NCBI GenBank assembly: GCA_035325645.1 | Contig: DAOKZK010000021.1 | Location: 1-38,823 of the forward strand | Direction of reading: 5' to 3' | Source of the DNA: Macondimonas sp035325645 | GTDB taxonomy: Bacteria > Pseudomonadota > Gammaproteobacteria > UBA5335 | Length of the DNA stretch: 38,823 nt | Shown: positions 7,255-15,375 of the stretch, piece after piece | Layout of the letters: every line of letters starts with the position of its first letter | Numbering within the stretch: position 1 is the first letter of the stretch | Program-made: the position numbers and the translations under genes | The notes under the pieces: model-generated | What the model was told of the DNA's origin: nothing | Seen by the model: only the letters and a program-made list of their open reading frames with translations | Database searches by the model: none

Positions 7255-7656
7255 CTACCCCCGAAGCAGCCGCAACGCCGGCTCGACGCTCGCGATGGCC
7301 TCGAAATCGCGGTCGTCGTGCAGCAGCGGCAGCTCGTATTCGACGGCGAGCCGGGCGATCAGGCAGTCGTGCGGACTGCGCGGCGTGACCCCGGCCCAGC
7401 GGCAGCGCGCATACAGCGCGCCGGCCTCGGCATGGGTGGCCCCACCCGGCGCGGGCTCCAGCATCGGCAGCACGGCAAAGCGCTGGCGCAGCTCGGTAAG
7501 CGCCTGCGGCGAGCGTGCGCCCTGCAGCAGCTCCTGCAGGATCACCGGCGCGATGCAGGCGTCACCCTCGTCGAGCAGCGCACCGAGGCGGGCCGTCGCC
7601 GGCGTGGCGCTGCCGCGCAGCCAGTCGATCCAGACCGCCGTGTCAACCAGCACCAC
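7255..7656 (-). CDS. vapC: VapC-type PIN-domain toxin
   Basis: A 133-residue PIN-domain ribonuclease with the four acidic active-site positions: D5 in VLVDTAVW, E42 in LQELLQG, D97 in SPHDCLIA, and D115 near LLHDDRDF. VapC toxins cut tRNA or rRNA and stop translation until VapB is restored. The ATG lies inside the 3' end of vapB (14-base overlap), the usual coupled layout. The pair runs against the flow of the CRISPR genes and separates the ancillary effector group from the csm operon. Confidence 0.92.
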   Translation of the reverse strand: MVLVDTAVWIDWLRGSATPATARLGALLDEGDACIAPVILQELLQGARSPQALTELRQRFAVLPMLEPAPGGATHAEAGALYARCRWAGVTPRSPHDCLIARLAVEYELPLLHDDRDFEAIASVEPALRLLRG

Positions 7657-7858
7657 GGCCCATCTCGCGCCGCACCGCGCGCACGTCGTAGTCCGGGTCG
7701 ATCAGATCGCTCCCGGCCAGTGCCTTCAGCTCGCGCTGATGCCGGCGCGCGAGCAGCTCGCGCAGCGCCAGATCGACCGCCTCGCGCTTGCTGCGGGCGT
7801 GGGTGACGCGCATCACCTCGGCCACCAGCTCGTCGTCGATCACGATGTTGGTTCGCAT
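7643..7858 (-). CDS. vapB: VapB-type antitoxin
   Basis: A 71-residue protein starting MRTNIVIDDELV, the N-terminal strand and helix of a ribbon-helix-helix DNA-binding domain, followed by a basic linker and a C-terminal toxin-binding tail. It neutralises the overlapping VapC and represses their common promoter. The ATG at 7856-7858 is preceded on its strand by GGGAGG at good spacing. A longer open frame upstream is not needed. The operator-like inverted repeat at 7862-7881 lies just before the start. Confidence 0.9.
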   Translation of the reverse strand: MRTNIVIDDELVAEVMRVTHARSKREAVDLALRELLARRHQRELKALAGSDLIDPDYDVRAVRREMGRGAG

Positions 7859-7861
7859 GAC

Positions 7862-7881
7862 ATACACCTCCCGATGTGTAT
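7862..7881 (-). promoter_or_regulatory. vapBC operator (ATACAC-N8-GTGTAT inverted repeat)
   Basis: A perfect 6-bp inverted repeat with 8 bases between the arms, 4 bases upstream of the vapB start and overlapping its ribosome-binding site. Similar TATAC/GTATA palindromes are the known binding sites of ribbon-helix-helix VapB antitoxins, so autoregulation is the likely role. TATGCT on the minus strand just upstream (7887-7892) could be its -10 element. Confidence 0.5.
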
Positions 7882-7912
7882 CAGCATAGCGCGGTGCCTG
7901 CCGCGACGACAG

Positions 7913-7934
7913 GGTCGACCCCACGTGGGCGACC
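7913..7934. promoter_or_regulatory. nested palindrome between vapB and cas10
   Basis: GGTCG at 7913-7917 pairs with CGACC at 7930-7934 and encloses the perfect palindrome CCCACGTGGG at 7920-7929, with a 2-base bulge. It lies ~55 bases upstream of vapB and ~120 bases upstream of cas10. It could be a dimeric regulator site for either promoter; no regulator can be named. Confidence 0.3.
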
Positions 7935-7957
7935 GCGCCACATGCCGGCACGCGGCG

Positions 7958-7967
7958 GCAAGCTTGC
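7958..7967. promoter_or_regulatory. 10-bp palindrome GCAAGCTTGC upstream of cas10 (copy 3)
   Basis: Third copy of the motif, again a perfect palindrome, 26 bases before a short leader frame (7993) and 87 bases before cas10. With copies at 2540 and 3771 it marks the upstream region of each plus-strand CRISPR transcription unit. Confidence 0.3.
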
Positions 7968-7992
7968 TGTATTCGATGGAAGGGAAAGATTC

Positions 7993-8067
7993 ATGAACAA
8001 TGGGATAGCGGTGCCATTGCATCGTTGGATGAACGAAATCGAGGGCGCAGCCGATGCAGCCGCATGA
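7993..8067 (+). CDS. possible 24-residue leader peptide overlapping the cas10 start
   Basis: ATG at 7993 is preceded by GGAAGGGAAAG, a good Shine-Dalgarno match. The frame encodes 24 residues (begins MNNGIAVPLHRW, ends in Ala-rich ADAAA) and stops at 8065-8067, 14 bases inside cas10 in another frame. It may couple translation into cas10 or be a chance frame. No family is recognised. Confidence 0.3.
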   Translation: MNNGIAVPLHRWMNEIEGAADAAA

Positions 8068-10741
8068 ACTTTTGGAACCCGCGTGCCGCGTGGCGCTGGC
8101 GGCCTATCTGCATGATCTCGGCAAGTTCGCCGAGCGCGCGCGGATCGAGGAGGCGCAACAGAAGGACGCCGACGGCAACAGCCGCGCGGAGATCGGCAAG
8201 CAGCTCTACTGCCCGCAGTTTGACGGCCGCTACACGCACGTGCACGCTGCCTACACGGCCATTGCCTTCGACCTGCTGGAGCGTCACCTGCCGGAGCTGG
8301 TCGGTGCCGACATGGCGCCGTTCCGGCCCTGGAGCGACCGCGACGCGGACGATTCGCTGATCAACGCCGCCGCGCGCCATCACAAGCCAGACACCTTTCT
8401 GCAGTGGATCATCGCGACGGCCGATCGGGTGGCGTCGGGCTTCGAACGCGAGGAGTTCGAGGCCTACAACCGCGCCGCGGACGACCCCAACTTGCGCACC
8501 AATCACTACACCGCCCGCCAGCTCACGCTGTTCGAGCAGGTGCGCCTGTTCGACGACGAGCGCAGCCGCACGCAGTCGCACGCGTGGCGTTACCCGCTGA
8601 AGGCCCTTTCGCCGCAGACCATCTTCCCCGTCGAGGCCAAAGCCTGCGAGCCGAAAAACAACGATGCCGCGCAAGCCGAATATCGCGCGCTGTGGCGCGA
8701 ATTCAGCGCTCGCCTGGAAGACATCCCGCCGGCTCACCGCGCCAATCTCCCGCTGTGGCTGGACCACTTCGATACGCTATGGCAGTGCTACACCCAGGCC
8801 ATTCCGGCCGCCACGGCGGGCAACACCAAGCCCGAGGTGTCGCTGTATGACCATTCCCGCACCACGGCAGCGTTGGCTGCGGCGCTGTGGCGCTTTCATC
8901 ACGACCGCGGCGACGATCCGGACGCCACCGCCCGGGCCTTGCGCCAGCGCAGCGATTGGGACGAGGACAAGTTCCTGCTGGTGCAGGGCGATTTCTCCGG
9001 CATCCAGGATTTCATCTTCGCCACCGGCGGCGAGACGCAAAAACGTGCCGCCAAGCTACTGCGCGGGCGCTCGTTCTACGTTTCCCTGCTGACCGAATGC
9101 GCGGCGCTGCGCGTGCTGGAGGCGCTGGGTCTGCCACCCACCAGCCAGATCATCAATGCCGCCGGCCGCTTTCTGATCGTCGCGCCACACAGCCCGGCCG
9201 TGCTGGCGGCGCTGGCCGAAGTGCAGCGCGAATTCGATGCGTGGTTCCTGCAGCACAGCTTCGGCCAGACCGGCATTGGTCTGGCCACGCTGCCGGCGAG
9301 CTGCAACGACTTTCGCCACGGCAGCGGCGACGCCAGCCCGTTCAAAGAGTTGATGCGCCGCCTGTTCGAGAACCAGGAGGAAGGCAAGCTGCGCCGACTG
9401 GGTCTGTGCGGCGAGGCGGCTCCCGAGCCGATCTTCAGAAACTTTCTGGAAGCGTTCGATCCAGACAAGCGGGCCTGCGCGGTCGATGGCCGCTCGCCGG
9501 CGACCGAGCCCCTTGAAGGCACAACGCATTACATCTCTTTGCTCGCCGCCGATCAGATCGCCGCCGGCGGTTGGCTTGCGAGCGACGACAAGGAGCGCCT
9601 GCTGATTACCCGCGCGCCGATCGGTCATGGTGCGTTGCGCGTGCCGATATTCGGCTATCACGCTGCCTTTACCGGCAGCGAGGAAGCCAGCGGGCGGTTC
9701 GGCGCACTGGCGCGCAGCGGCGAGCTGCGCCGTGCCTGGGATTATTCGCTGCCGCTGGATGCCGCGGCGCCGCTGTGGGCTGGTTACGCCCGGCGTGCGG
9801 TGAACGGCTATGTGCCGCGCTTCGATGAAAAATCCGCGCAGGACGACTGGCGCTACGGCGGCATCGAAGACGGTGACGACGAGCGTCGCCCCGGCGCTGT
9901 CAAGACGCTGAATCACCTCGCCTGCGAGGACAAGCGACTGAACGAGCACGGCAAGGCCGTGGGCGTCGAGGCGCTGATGACGCTCAAGGGCGATGTCGAC
10001 AACCTTGGCCTCATCTTCCAGCGCGGCCTGGAACACTACAGCTTCGCCAAGATGGCCGCCCTGTCGCGGCAGATGAACGCCTTCTTCACCGTGCACCTGC
10101 CGGCGCTGTGCCGGGGAAGATTCCCCAACACCTACACGGTGTTCGCCGGCGGCGATGATTTCTTTCTGATCGGCCCCTGGCAGCAGACGCTGCTGCTGGC
10201 GCGGCAGATGCGCGCGGACTTTGCCCGCTACGTGGCCCACAACCCGGAACTGCACTTCTCGGCGGGACTCTCCATGACCAAGCCGGGATTGCCGATTCGT
10301 GATCTGGGCAACCTCGCCGAGGAGACGCTAGAGCAGGCCAAGGCGGTAGGTCCCAAAGAACAGCCGGCCAAGTGCAAGAATGCCGTCAGTGCTTACGGCC
10401 GGGCGGTGCCTTGGGCGCGATTCGAGCAACTGCTGGCGCAGGCTGAAGCACTCGCCGCCAAGACCATCGAGCTGACGCTGCCGACAGGCTATCTCTATGC
10501 CCTGCTGGGTTATGCCGACATGGCCGGCAGGGTCAAGGAAAGGCCGGAAAACGCGCTGTGGCATTCGCATTTCGCCTACCGCACGGCGCGGCTGCTGGAA
10601 CGCCAGCGCGGCATGCGGTCTGAGCAACGCCGCGCCCTGCACGGCGAACTGGCGCAACTCATTGCCGATCAGGGCATCGGCCGGCACGGCGCCGATTACC
10701 GCATCGCATTGTTCACACTCTTGTATCAACGGCGGGATTAG
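8054..10741 (+). CDS. cas10: Type III-A large subunit Cas10/Csm1
   Basis: An 895-residue Cas10. The N-terminal HD nuclease motif is intact (H20-D21 in YLHDLGKF), as is a later RHHKPD segment. The first Palm region has the Cas10 signature GDFSGIQDFIF. The second Palm has the cyclase motif G699-G700-D701-D702 in FAGGDDFF. The Csm complex, once bound to target RNA, should therefore degrade single-stranded DNA (HD) and make cyclic oligoadenylate from ATP (GGDD). The ATG at 8054 puts the HD motif about 20 residues in, as usual; GAGG lies ~9 bases upstream. It is the first gene of the csm operon and lies downstream of the vapBC pair, with a 195-base gap holding several palindromes. Confidence 0.97.
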   Translation: MQPHELLEPACRVALAAYLHDLGKFAERARIEEAQQKDADGNSRAEIGKQLYCPQFDGRYTHVHAAYTAIAFDLLERHLPELVGADMAPFRPWSDRDADDSLINAAARHHKPDTFLQWIIATADRVASGFEREEFEAYNRAADDPNLRTNHYTARQLTLFEQVRLFDDERSRTQSHAWRYPLKALSPQTIFPVEAKACEPKNNDAAQAEYRALWREFSARLEDIPPAHRANLPLWLDHFDTLWQCYTQAIPAATAGNTKPEVSLYDHSRTTAALAAALWRFHHDRGDDPDATARALRQRSDWDEDKFLLVQGDFSGIQDFIFATGGETQKRAAKLLRGRSFYVSLLTECAALRVLEALGLPPTSQIINAAGRFLIVAPHSPAVLAALAEVQREFDAWFLQHSFGQTGIGLATLPASCNDFRHGSGDASPFKELMRRLFENQEEGKLRRLGLCGEAAPEPIFRNFLEAFDPDKRACAVDGRSPATEPLEGTTHYISLLAADQIAAGGWLASDDKERLLITRAPIGHGALRVPIFGYHAAFTGSEEASGRFGALARSGELRRAWDYSLPLDAAAPLWAGYARRAVNGYVPRFDEKSAQDDWRYGGIEDGDDERRPGAVKTLNHLACEDKRLNEHGKAVGVEALMTLKGDVDNLGLIFQRGLEHYSFAKMAALSRQMNAFFTVHLPALCRGRFPNTYTVFAGGDDFFLIGPWQQTLLLARQMRADFARYVAHNPELHFSAGLSMTKPGLPIRDLGNLAEETLEQAKAVGPKEQPAKCKNAVSAYGRAVPWARFEQLLAQAEALAAKTIELTLPTGYLYALLGYADMAGRVKERPENALWHSHFAYRTARLLERQRGMRSEQRRALHGELAQLIADQGIGRHGADYRIALFTLLYQRRD

Positions 10742-10750
10742 GAGGACGAC

Positions 10751-11266
10751 ATGAATCAGCACAACAGAGGCCAGGGCGCTGGCGGCGGGCAACGGCCACA
10801 CTCGGGTGGAGGAGGCTCCCAGCCGCCGCGCGGCGGCCGCAACGAGCCATCCGCCAGCATCGATCTTTCGCGGGTGCGCTTTGCCACCGCCGAGGGGCAG
10901 CCGCTGGATGCGGATTTGTTTGCCGGTGTTGCCGAGCGTTGCGCGCGCACCGTCGGTTTACGGGAAGACGAGCGGCCCCGCAAGGAGAACAAGCCCAGCC
11001 AGTTGCGCAAGTTCTACGACGAACTCGTCATGTGGGACGAGCGGGTGCGTGCCGAGCCGCAGAAATTCGCCGAATTTCTGCCCTTCATCCGCATGCTCAA
11101 CGCAAAGGCGGCCTATGCCAAAGGGCGGGAACTGGTCGACGTCAATTACGAGGCCTTGATGAATCACTGCCTCAAGGAGGTCACCAGCGCCGAAAACCTG
11201 CATCGCTGCAAGACCTTCTTCGAAGCCTTCATGGGCTATTACAAGGTCGTGCGGCCGCGCGATTGA
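10751..11266 (+). CDS. csm2: Csm2 small subunit, with Gly-rich N-terminus
   Basis: A 171-residue protein. Residues ~38-170 are the helical Csm2 domain (SQLRKFYDEL and LPFIRMLNAKAAYAKGR are typical). Csm2 lines the belly of the Csm effector along the crRNA-target duplex. The first ~35 residues are a low-complexity stretch rich in Gly, Gln, Pro and Arg, which is longer than in most Csm2 proteins and predicted to be disordered. GGAGG precedes the ATG; the gap to cas10 is 9 bases. Confidence 0.93.
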   Translation: MNQHNRGQGAGGGQRPHSGGGGSQPPRGGRNEPSASIDLSRVRFATAEGQPLDADLFAGVAERCARTVGLREDERPRKENKPSQLRKFYDELVMWDERVRAEPQKFAEFLPFIRMLNAKAAYAKGRELVDVNYEALMNHCLKEVTSAENLHRCKTFFEAFMGYYKVVRPRD

Positions 11267-11286
11267 ATCAATTTGAGGAGCACATC

Positions 11287-12006
11287 ATGAGACTCACCGC
11301 ACTGCGCAAACTCACCGGCCGGATCGAGCTGGTCAGCGGCCTGCACATCGGTTCCGGCAACACCGAAATGCACATCGGCGGCACCGACAACCCGATCATC
11401 AGGAATCCGGTCACCGGCCAGCCCTACATTCCCGGCTCCTCGCTCAAGGGCAAGATGCGCAGCCTGCTGGAGTGGGAACTCGGCGTGGTCGGGCTCACCG
11501 ACGGCAAGCCGCTCGGCTTTCGCCACATCGGCCAACCGGGCGTGGACGACGCGCGTGCCAAGCGCCTGCTCAAGCTGTTCGGCGGCGCGCCCGAAGGCGG
11601 CGACAAACATCAGGCGCTGGTCGAGGAGATCGGCCCCACGCGGCTGGCCTTCTGGGACGCGCCGCTGTGCGCGCAGTGGGTGGACGACATGCGCAATCGC
11701 AGCCTGCCGCTCACCGAGACCAAGATGGAAAACATGATCGACCGCATCCGCGGCGTGGCAGAACACCCGCGCAACACCGAGCGGGTGCCGGCCGGGGCGC
11801 GCTTCGAGTTCGCGCTGACCATCCGCGTGCACGACGACGAAGACCTGCTCGGCGACGTTTATCGCGGCATCCGGCTGGTGGAGTACACCGGCCTTGGCGG
11901 GTCCGGCTCGCGTGGCTACGGCAAGCTGCGGTTTACCGATCTGAAGCTCGACGGCGAGCCTGTGCAGGATTCCTACGAGCGCATTGCCCTGGCTGGCGCG
12001 GCCTGA
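11287..12006 (+). CDS. csm3: Csm3 backbone RAMP and target-RNA ribonuclease
   Basis: A 239-residue RAMP protein. The motif GLHIGSGN (18-25) is followed by IGGTDNPIIR with Asp34, at the place of the catalytic Asp of Csm3 that cuts target RNA every 6 nucleotides. The glycine-rich stretch PYIPGSSLKGKMRS is around 46-59, and YTGLGGSGSRGYGKLRF is the C-terminal RAMP loop. Several Csm3 copies form the helical backbone. The ATG at 11287 follows TGAGGAGC at good distance, 20 bases after csm2. The next csm gene is displaced 0.7 kb by the mntA-hepT pair. Confidence 0.95.
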   Translation: MRLTALRKLTGRIELVSGLHIGSGNTEMHIGGTDNPIIRNPVTGQPYIPGSSLKGKMRSLLEWELGVVGLTDGKPLGFRHIGQPGVDDARAKRLLKLFGGAPEGGDKHQALVEEIGPTRLAFWDAPLCAQWVDDMRNRSLPLTETKMENMIDRIRGVAEHPRNTERVPAGARFEFALTIRVHDDEDLLGDVYRGIRLVEYTGLGGSGSRGYGKLRFTDLKLDGEPVQDSYERIALAGAA

Positions 12007-12034
12007 CTCGCAATCGATACCGCTGGAGAAAACC

Positions 12035-12319
12035 ATGTATCCACTCATCGAAGCGCATCGCACCGCGCTGAAGATTCTGGCGGAACGCCATGGCCTGGCG
12101 CAGGTACGGGTGTTCGGTTCCATGGCGCGCGGCGATGCCGATCCAGCCAGCGACGTCGATTTGCTGGTGTCGCCGCTGCCGGGCACCAGCCTGCTGGCAT
12201 TGGGCGGATTCGCAGCCGATGCCGAAGCCCTGTTGGGTCGGCACGTGGAGGTCGTCAGCGAACGCGCCCTGCATCCGCTCATTCGCGACCGCGCCCTGGC
12301 CGAAGCCGAGGCACTGTGA
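12035..12319 (+). CDS. mntA: MntA-type minimal nucleotidyltransferase antitoxin
   Basis: A 94-residue MNT domain with G28-S29-M30-A31-R32-G33 and the metal ligands D40 and D42 (SDVDLLV). In characterised MNT-HEPN modules the MNT protein adenylylates a Tyr next to the HEPN active site and so disarms the RNase. GGAGA lies before the ATG. The stop overlaps the GTG start of hepT by 4 bases. The pair stands between csm3 and csm4 on the same strand, 28 bases after csm3. Confidence 0.92.
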   Translation: MYPLIEAHRTALKILAERHGLAQVRVFGSMARGDADPASDVDLLVSPLPGTSLLALGGFAADAEALLGRHVEVVSERALHPLIRDRALAEAEAL

Positions 12320-12675
12320 AAACCATAGCCGAAACGGACATCGTGCTGCTGCGGCACATGCTGGCGTGCCTCGACAACATCGAGGCCGACACGCAGCGTC
12401 GGCGCGAGGTGTTCTTCGGCTCGCGCATGGTGCGCGACGCGGTGCTGCGCAATTTGCAGCTGCTGACCGAATCGAGCCAGCGCCTCAGCGCTGCCGTCAA
12501 GGACGCCGAGCCCGGCGTGCCGTGGCGGCAACTGTCGGGCACTCGCAACATCCTGGTCCATGCCTATCTGGGCGGGATCGACGAGGAGGCGGTGTGGGAA
12601 ACCGTGGCCCGCGACCTGCCGCCGCTGCGCGAAGCGCTGCTGCGGATGCTGGCGCGTTTCGGCCTGACGCCATGA
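12316..12675 (+). CDS. hepT: HepT-type HEPN ribonuclease toxin (DUF86)
   Basis: A 119-residue all-helical HEPN protein with the R-x4-H-x-Y motif R77-N-I-L-V-H82-A-Y84; Tyr84 is at the position that MntA-type antitoxins adenylylate. It starts at GTG 12316, inside the mntA stop. HEPN toxins cut tRNA or mRNA. MNT-HEPN pairs are often found near type III CRISPR loci. Here the module is inside the effector operon, 34 bases before csm4, so it is probably transcribed with it. Confidence 0.92.
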   Translation: MKTIAETDIVLLRHMLACLDNIEADTQRRREVFFGSRMVRDAVLRNLQLLTESSQRLSAAVKDAEPGVPWRQLSGTRNILVHAYLGGIDEEAVWETVARDLPPLREALLRMLARFGLTP

Positions 12676-12709
12676 GGCGGGCAGCAATGGCTCTGGATAA
12701 GGAAAGCAC

Positions 12710-13684
12710 ATGCAAACCCTGAGATGCCAACTCATTCCGCGCGCCGCCTTCGGCACGCAGCCCAAGGGCGACAGCCTGTTCGGACAACTGTGTTGGGCGG
12801 TGCGCCATCGCTTCGGCGAGAACCGTCTTGCTGCGCTGCTGGCGGGTTACACCACGGGTGAGCCCTTTCTCGTCGTCTCCGATGCCCTGCCGGCCGATCA
12901 CCTGCCGCGCCCGGTGCTGCCGGGGCACTGGTTCGCGCCCATCGCGGGTGCCGATCGCAAGGCGGTGAAAAAGCGCCGCTGGCTGCCGCTCCGTGAAGTT
13001 GATGCGCCGCTCGATGCCTGGCTGCAACACTGCGTGACGGACCGTGAGTTGCTGAAGTCCACACCCGAAGCGGCCGACCGGAGTTTTGTCGAGACCCATC
13101 CCCAGCCTCACAACACGTTGAGCCGCGCTACCGGCACCACCGGCCGCGGTGCCTTCGCCCCCTACCAGATGGACCAGCAATGGTACGCGCCGGGCGCGCG
13201 GCTCGACCTATGGCTGGTCCACGATCCGGCGCGCATCAGCTGCGAGGAGATCGCCGAACTGCTCGACGACATAGGCGCCTTCGGCTTTGGCCGCGATGCC
13301 AGCATCGGGCTTGGCAAGTTCGAAGTCGCCGCGATCGCGTCCCAGGAACTGCCGGCGCAGCCCGGCGCCGACGCCTGCCTCACGCTCGCGCCTTGTGCGC
13401 CGCAAGGGCTCGGCTGGCAGGCAGAGCGCAGCTTCTATCAACCTTTCACCCGCTTCGGCCGGCATGGTGATGTCGCCGTCCAGAGCGGTCGGCCGTTCAA
13501 GAATCCGGTGCTGCTGGCGCAGACCGGTGCGGTGCTGAGCCCGCCTACGACACCCACGCATCCTTTTGTGGGACAGGGCTTGGGCGCAGAAGGTCGGCTG
13601 TCGCGGGCCATCGCAGGCACCGTGCACCAAGGTTACGCGCCGGTGGTGGCGGTACGCCTGCCGCAGCGGGGAGAAGGCGTATGA
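12710..13684 (+). CDS. csm4: Csm4 RAMP, crRNA 5'-end cap
   Basis: A 324-residue Csm4. The N-terminal RAMP start (MQTLRCQLIPRAAFGT, then GDSLFGQLCWA) and the internal glycine-rich segment IGAFGFGRDASIGLGKFEV (~187-205) are characteristic. Csm4 binds the 5' tag of the crRNA and anchors Cas10. AAGGAAAG precedes the ATG. The stop overlaps the csm5 start (ATGA), so the pair is translationally coupled. Confidence 0.93.
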   Translation: MQTLRCQLIPRAAFGTQPKGDSLFGQLCWAVRHRFGENRLAALLAGYTTGEPFLVVSDALPADHLPRPVLPGHWFAPIAGADRKAVKKRRWLPLREVDAPLDAWLQHCVTDRELLKSTPEAADRSFVETHPQPHNTLSRATGTTGRGAFAPYQMDQQWYAPGARLDLWLVHDPARISCEEIAELLDDIGAFGFGRDASIGLGKFEVAAIASQELPAQPGADACLTLAPCAPQGLGWQAERSFYQPFTRFGRHGDVAVQSGRPFKNPVLLAQTGAVLSPPTTPTHPFVGQGLGAEGRLSRAIAGTVHQGYAPVVAVRLPQRGEGV

Positions 13685-15375
13685 ATCACCTTTCCACTTA
13701 CCGACTCGACATCACGACGCTCTCGCCAGTGCACATCGGCACCGGGCAGGCCTACGACACCAACGGCTACGTGATAGACGGCGACACACTGCACCACTTC
13801 GACACCGCCGCAGCGATGACTGCGCTGTCGGCGGCCGACCGCGACAAGCTGCTGGCGCTGGTCAGCCGCGGCGGCAGCGATGCCCTGCTGCGCGAGATGC
13901 AGCGGTTTTTTCACGATCGCCGCGAGACGCTCATGGCGCACGCCACGCTGCGCCTGCCGGTACTGCAAGGCGTCGCCGACCAGTATCACCGCCGCATCGG
14001 CCAGGTCGCCAACCGAGAGGACGACGGCCGCCAGGTCATCAACAGGCTGGCCGTGGAGCGCAATGCCTACGACCCGGTGAGCAACCGGCCAGTGCTGTAC
14101 GGCTCCTCGCTCAAGGGCGCGATGCGCACGGCGGTGCTGGATCACTACAACGAAGGGCGCGAAGCTTTCGAGAACAAGGGCCTGCACGAATTCCAGGGCC
14201 GCATCCTGCGTTACCGCGAAGATAACCGGCTGCAACTAGAGCGCGACCCGTTCCGTCTGGTGCAGATCGCCGATGCCGCCTGGTCGCCGTGCGACGATCT
14301 GCCAGCCGGTGAGGTGCTGTTCGCCGTCAATCGCAAACGCGCGCCGGTGACCGATCAACACGGGAACCTGCGCCCGTCCCGCGCCGAAAACCTGTACCAG
14401 ACGCTCGAATGCGTACCGGGCAGCCGGTTTCGTGCCTTCGCGGCTTCGCTCGTCGTGCAGGATGTCGGCCACCTACCCGATGCCAGCAGGTCCAAACTGC
14501 CAGCCGCCGATCGGCGCTTTGGCATCGATGCCCTGATCGACCACTGCAACGCCTTCTATCGGCCGATCCTGGAGCGCGAACTGGCGCAGCTCGGCGAGCG
14601 CGGCTATGTGGACAGGCGCTGGGCGCGCACCCTGGGCAACCTGCTCAGTGGCCCGCTGGGCGCGGCGCTGGACCGGCGGCGCGCCTTTCTGCTGCGCGTC
14701 GGCCGTCACAGTGGAGCGGAATCCGTCACGCTCAACGGCGTGCGCAAGATCCGCATCATGCAAGGGGGAGGGCAGCCCGCCGTTGAGCGCGCGGAACCCC
14801 TCACCTGGTGGCTGGCCGCCTCCGACGAAAAACAGCGCACTGACCTGCTGCCCTTCGGCTGGCTACTGGTCGAAGTGAGCCGGCTCGACCAAGCGGCCGG
14901 CGACTGGCCGGAGTTGCGTGAGGCGCTGGCGCCCAACCTCGAGCGCCTGCGCACTTGGGTGGCGCAGCGGAAAGCGGAGGACCAGCGCCTGGCCGAACAA
15001 CGCGAGCGAGCGCTTGCGGGGCAGGCGGCGGCAGCAGCGCGGGCGGCCGAGGCGGCGCGCCTTGCCGAGCAGGAGGCCCAACTCGCAGCCGAACGCGCCT
15101 CCGCCCGCGCGGCGATGAGTGAACAGCAGCGAGCGATCGAGGACTTTCGCGAACTGTTTGAAAAAGCGCGTAGCCGTGGCGCACACCAGCCGGGCAGCGA
15201 GTTCGATACCCGGCGATTGGTCTTTTTCAAGGCCGCTTTGGAGTGGAGCGATCCTGCCGAGCGCAACGGCGCCGCCGCGCTGTTGCGTGAAACCATCGCC
15301 TGGAGCGGCTGGCCGGGCAAGAAAGAGCGCAAGCAGGAATTTCGCGACTGGCTGGGGCATCTGGAGACTTCATGA
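13681..15375 (+). CDS. csm5: Csm5 RAMP with long C-terminal coiled-coil extension
   Basis: A 564-residue protein. The N-terminal part is Csm5 (LSPVHIGTGQ at 15-24, LYGSSLKGAMRTAVLDHY around 139-156). Csm5 caps the 3' end of the crRNA in the complex and recruits maturation nucleases in studied systems. Typical Csm5 is about 350-450 residues. Here residues ~419-485 form an Ala/Glu/Arg/Gln-rich coiled coil and the last ~80 residues form a basic helical tail. Partner binding by the tail is inference. GGAGAAGG precedes the start; the stop overlaps csx16. Confidence 0.92.
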   Translation: MNHLSTYRLDITTLSPVHIGTGQAYDTNGYVIDGDTLHHFDTAAAMTALSAADRDKLLALVSRGGSDALLREMQRFFHDRRETLMAHATLRLPVLQGVADQYHRRIGQVANREDDGRQVINRLAVERNAYDPVSNRPVLYGSSLKGAMRTAVLDHYNEGREAFENKGLHEFQGRILRYREDNRLQLERDPFRLVQIADAAWSPCDDLPAGEVLFAVNRKRAPVTDQHGNLRPSRAENLYQTLECVPGSRFRAFAASLVVQDVGHLPDASRSKLPAADRRFGIDALIDHCNAFYRPILERELAQLGERGYVDRRWARTLGNLLSGPLGAALDRRRAFLLRVGRHSGAESVTLNGVRKIRIMQGGGQPAVERAEPLTWWLAASDEKQRTDLLPFGWLLVEVSRLDQAAGDWPELREALAPNLERLRTWVAQRKAEDQRLAEQRERALAGQAAAAARAAEAARLAEQEAQLAAERASARAAMSEQQRAIEDFRELFEKARSRGAHQPGSEFDTRRLVFFKAALEWSDPAERNGAAALLRETIAWSGWPGKKERKQEFRDWLGHLETS

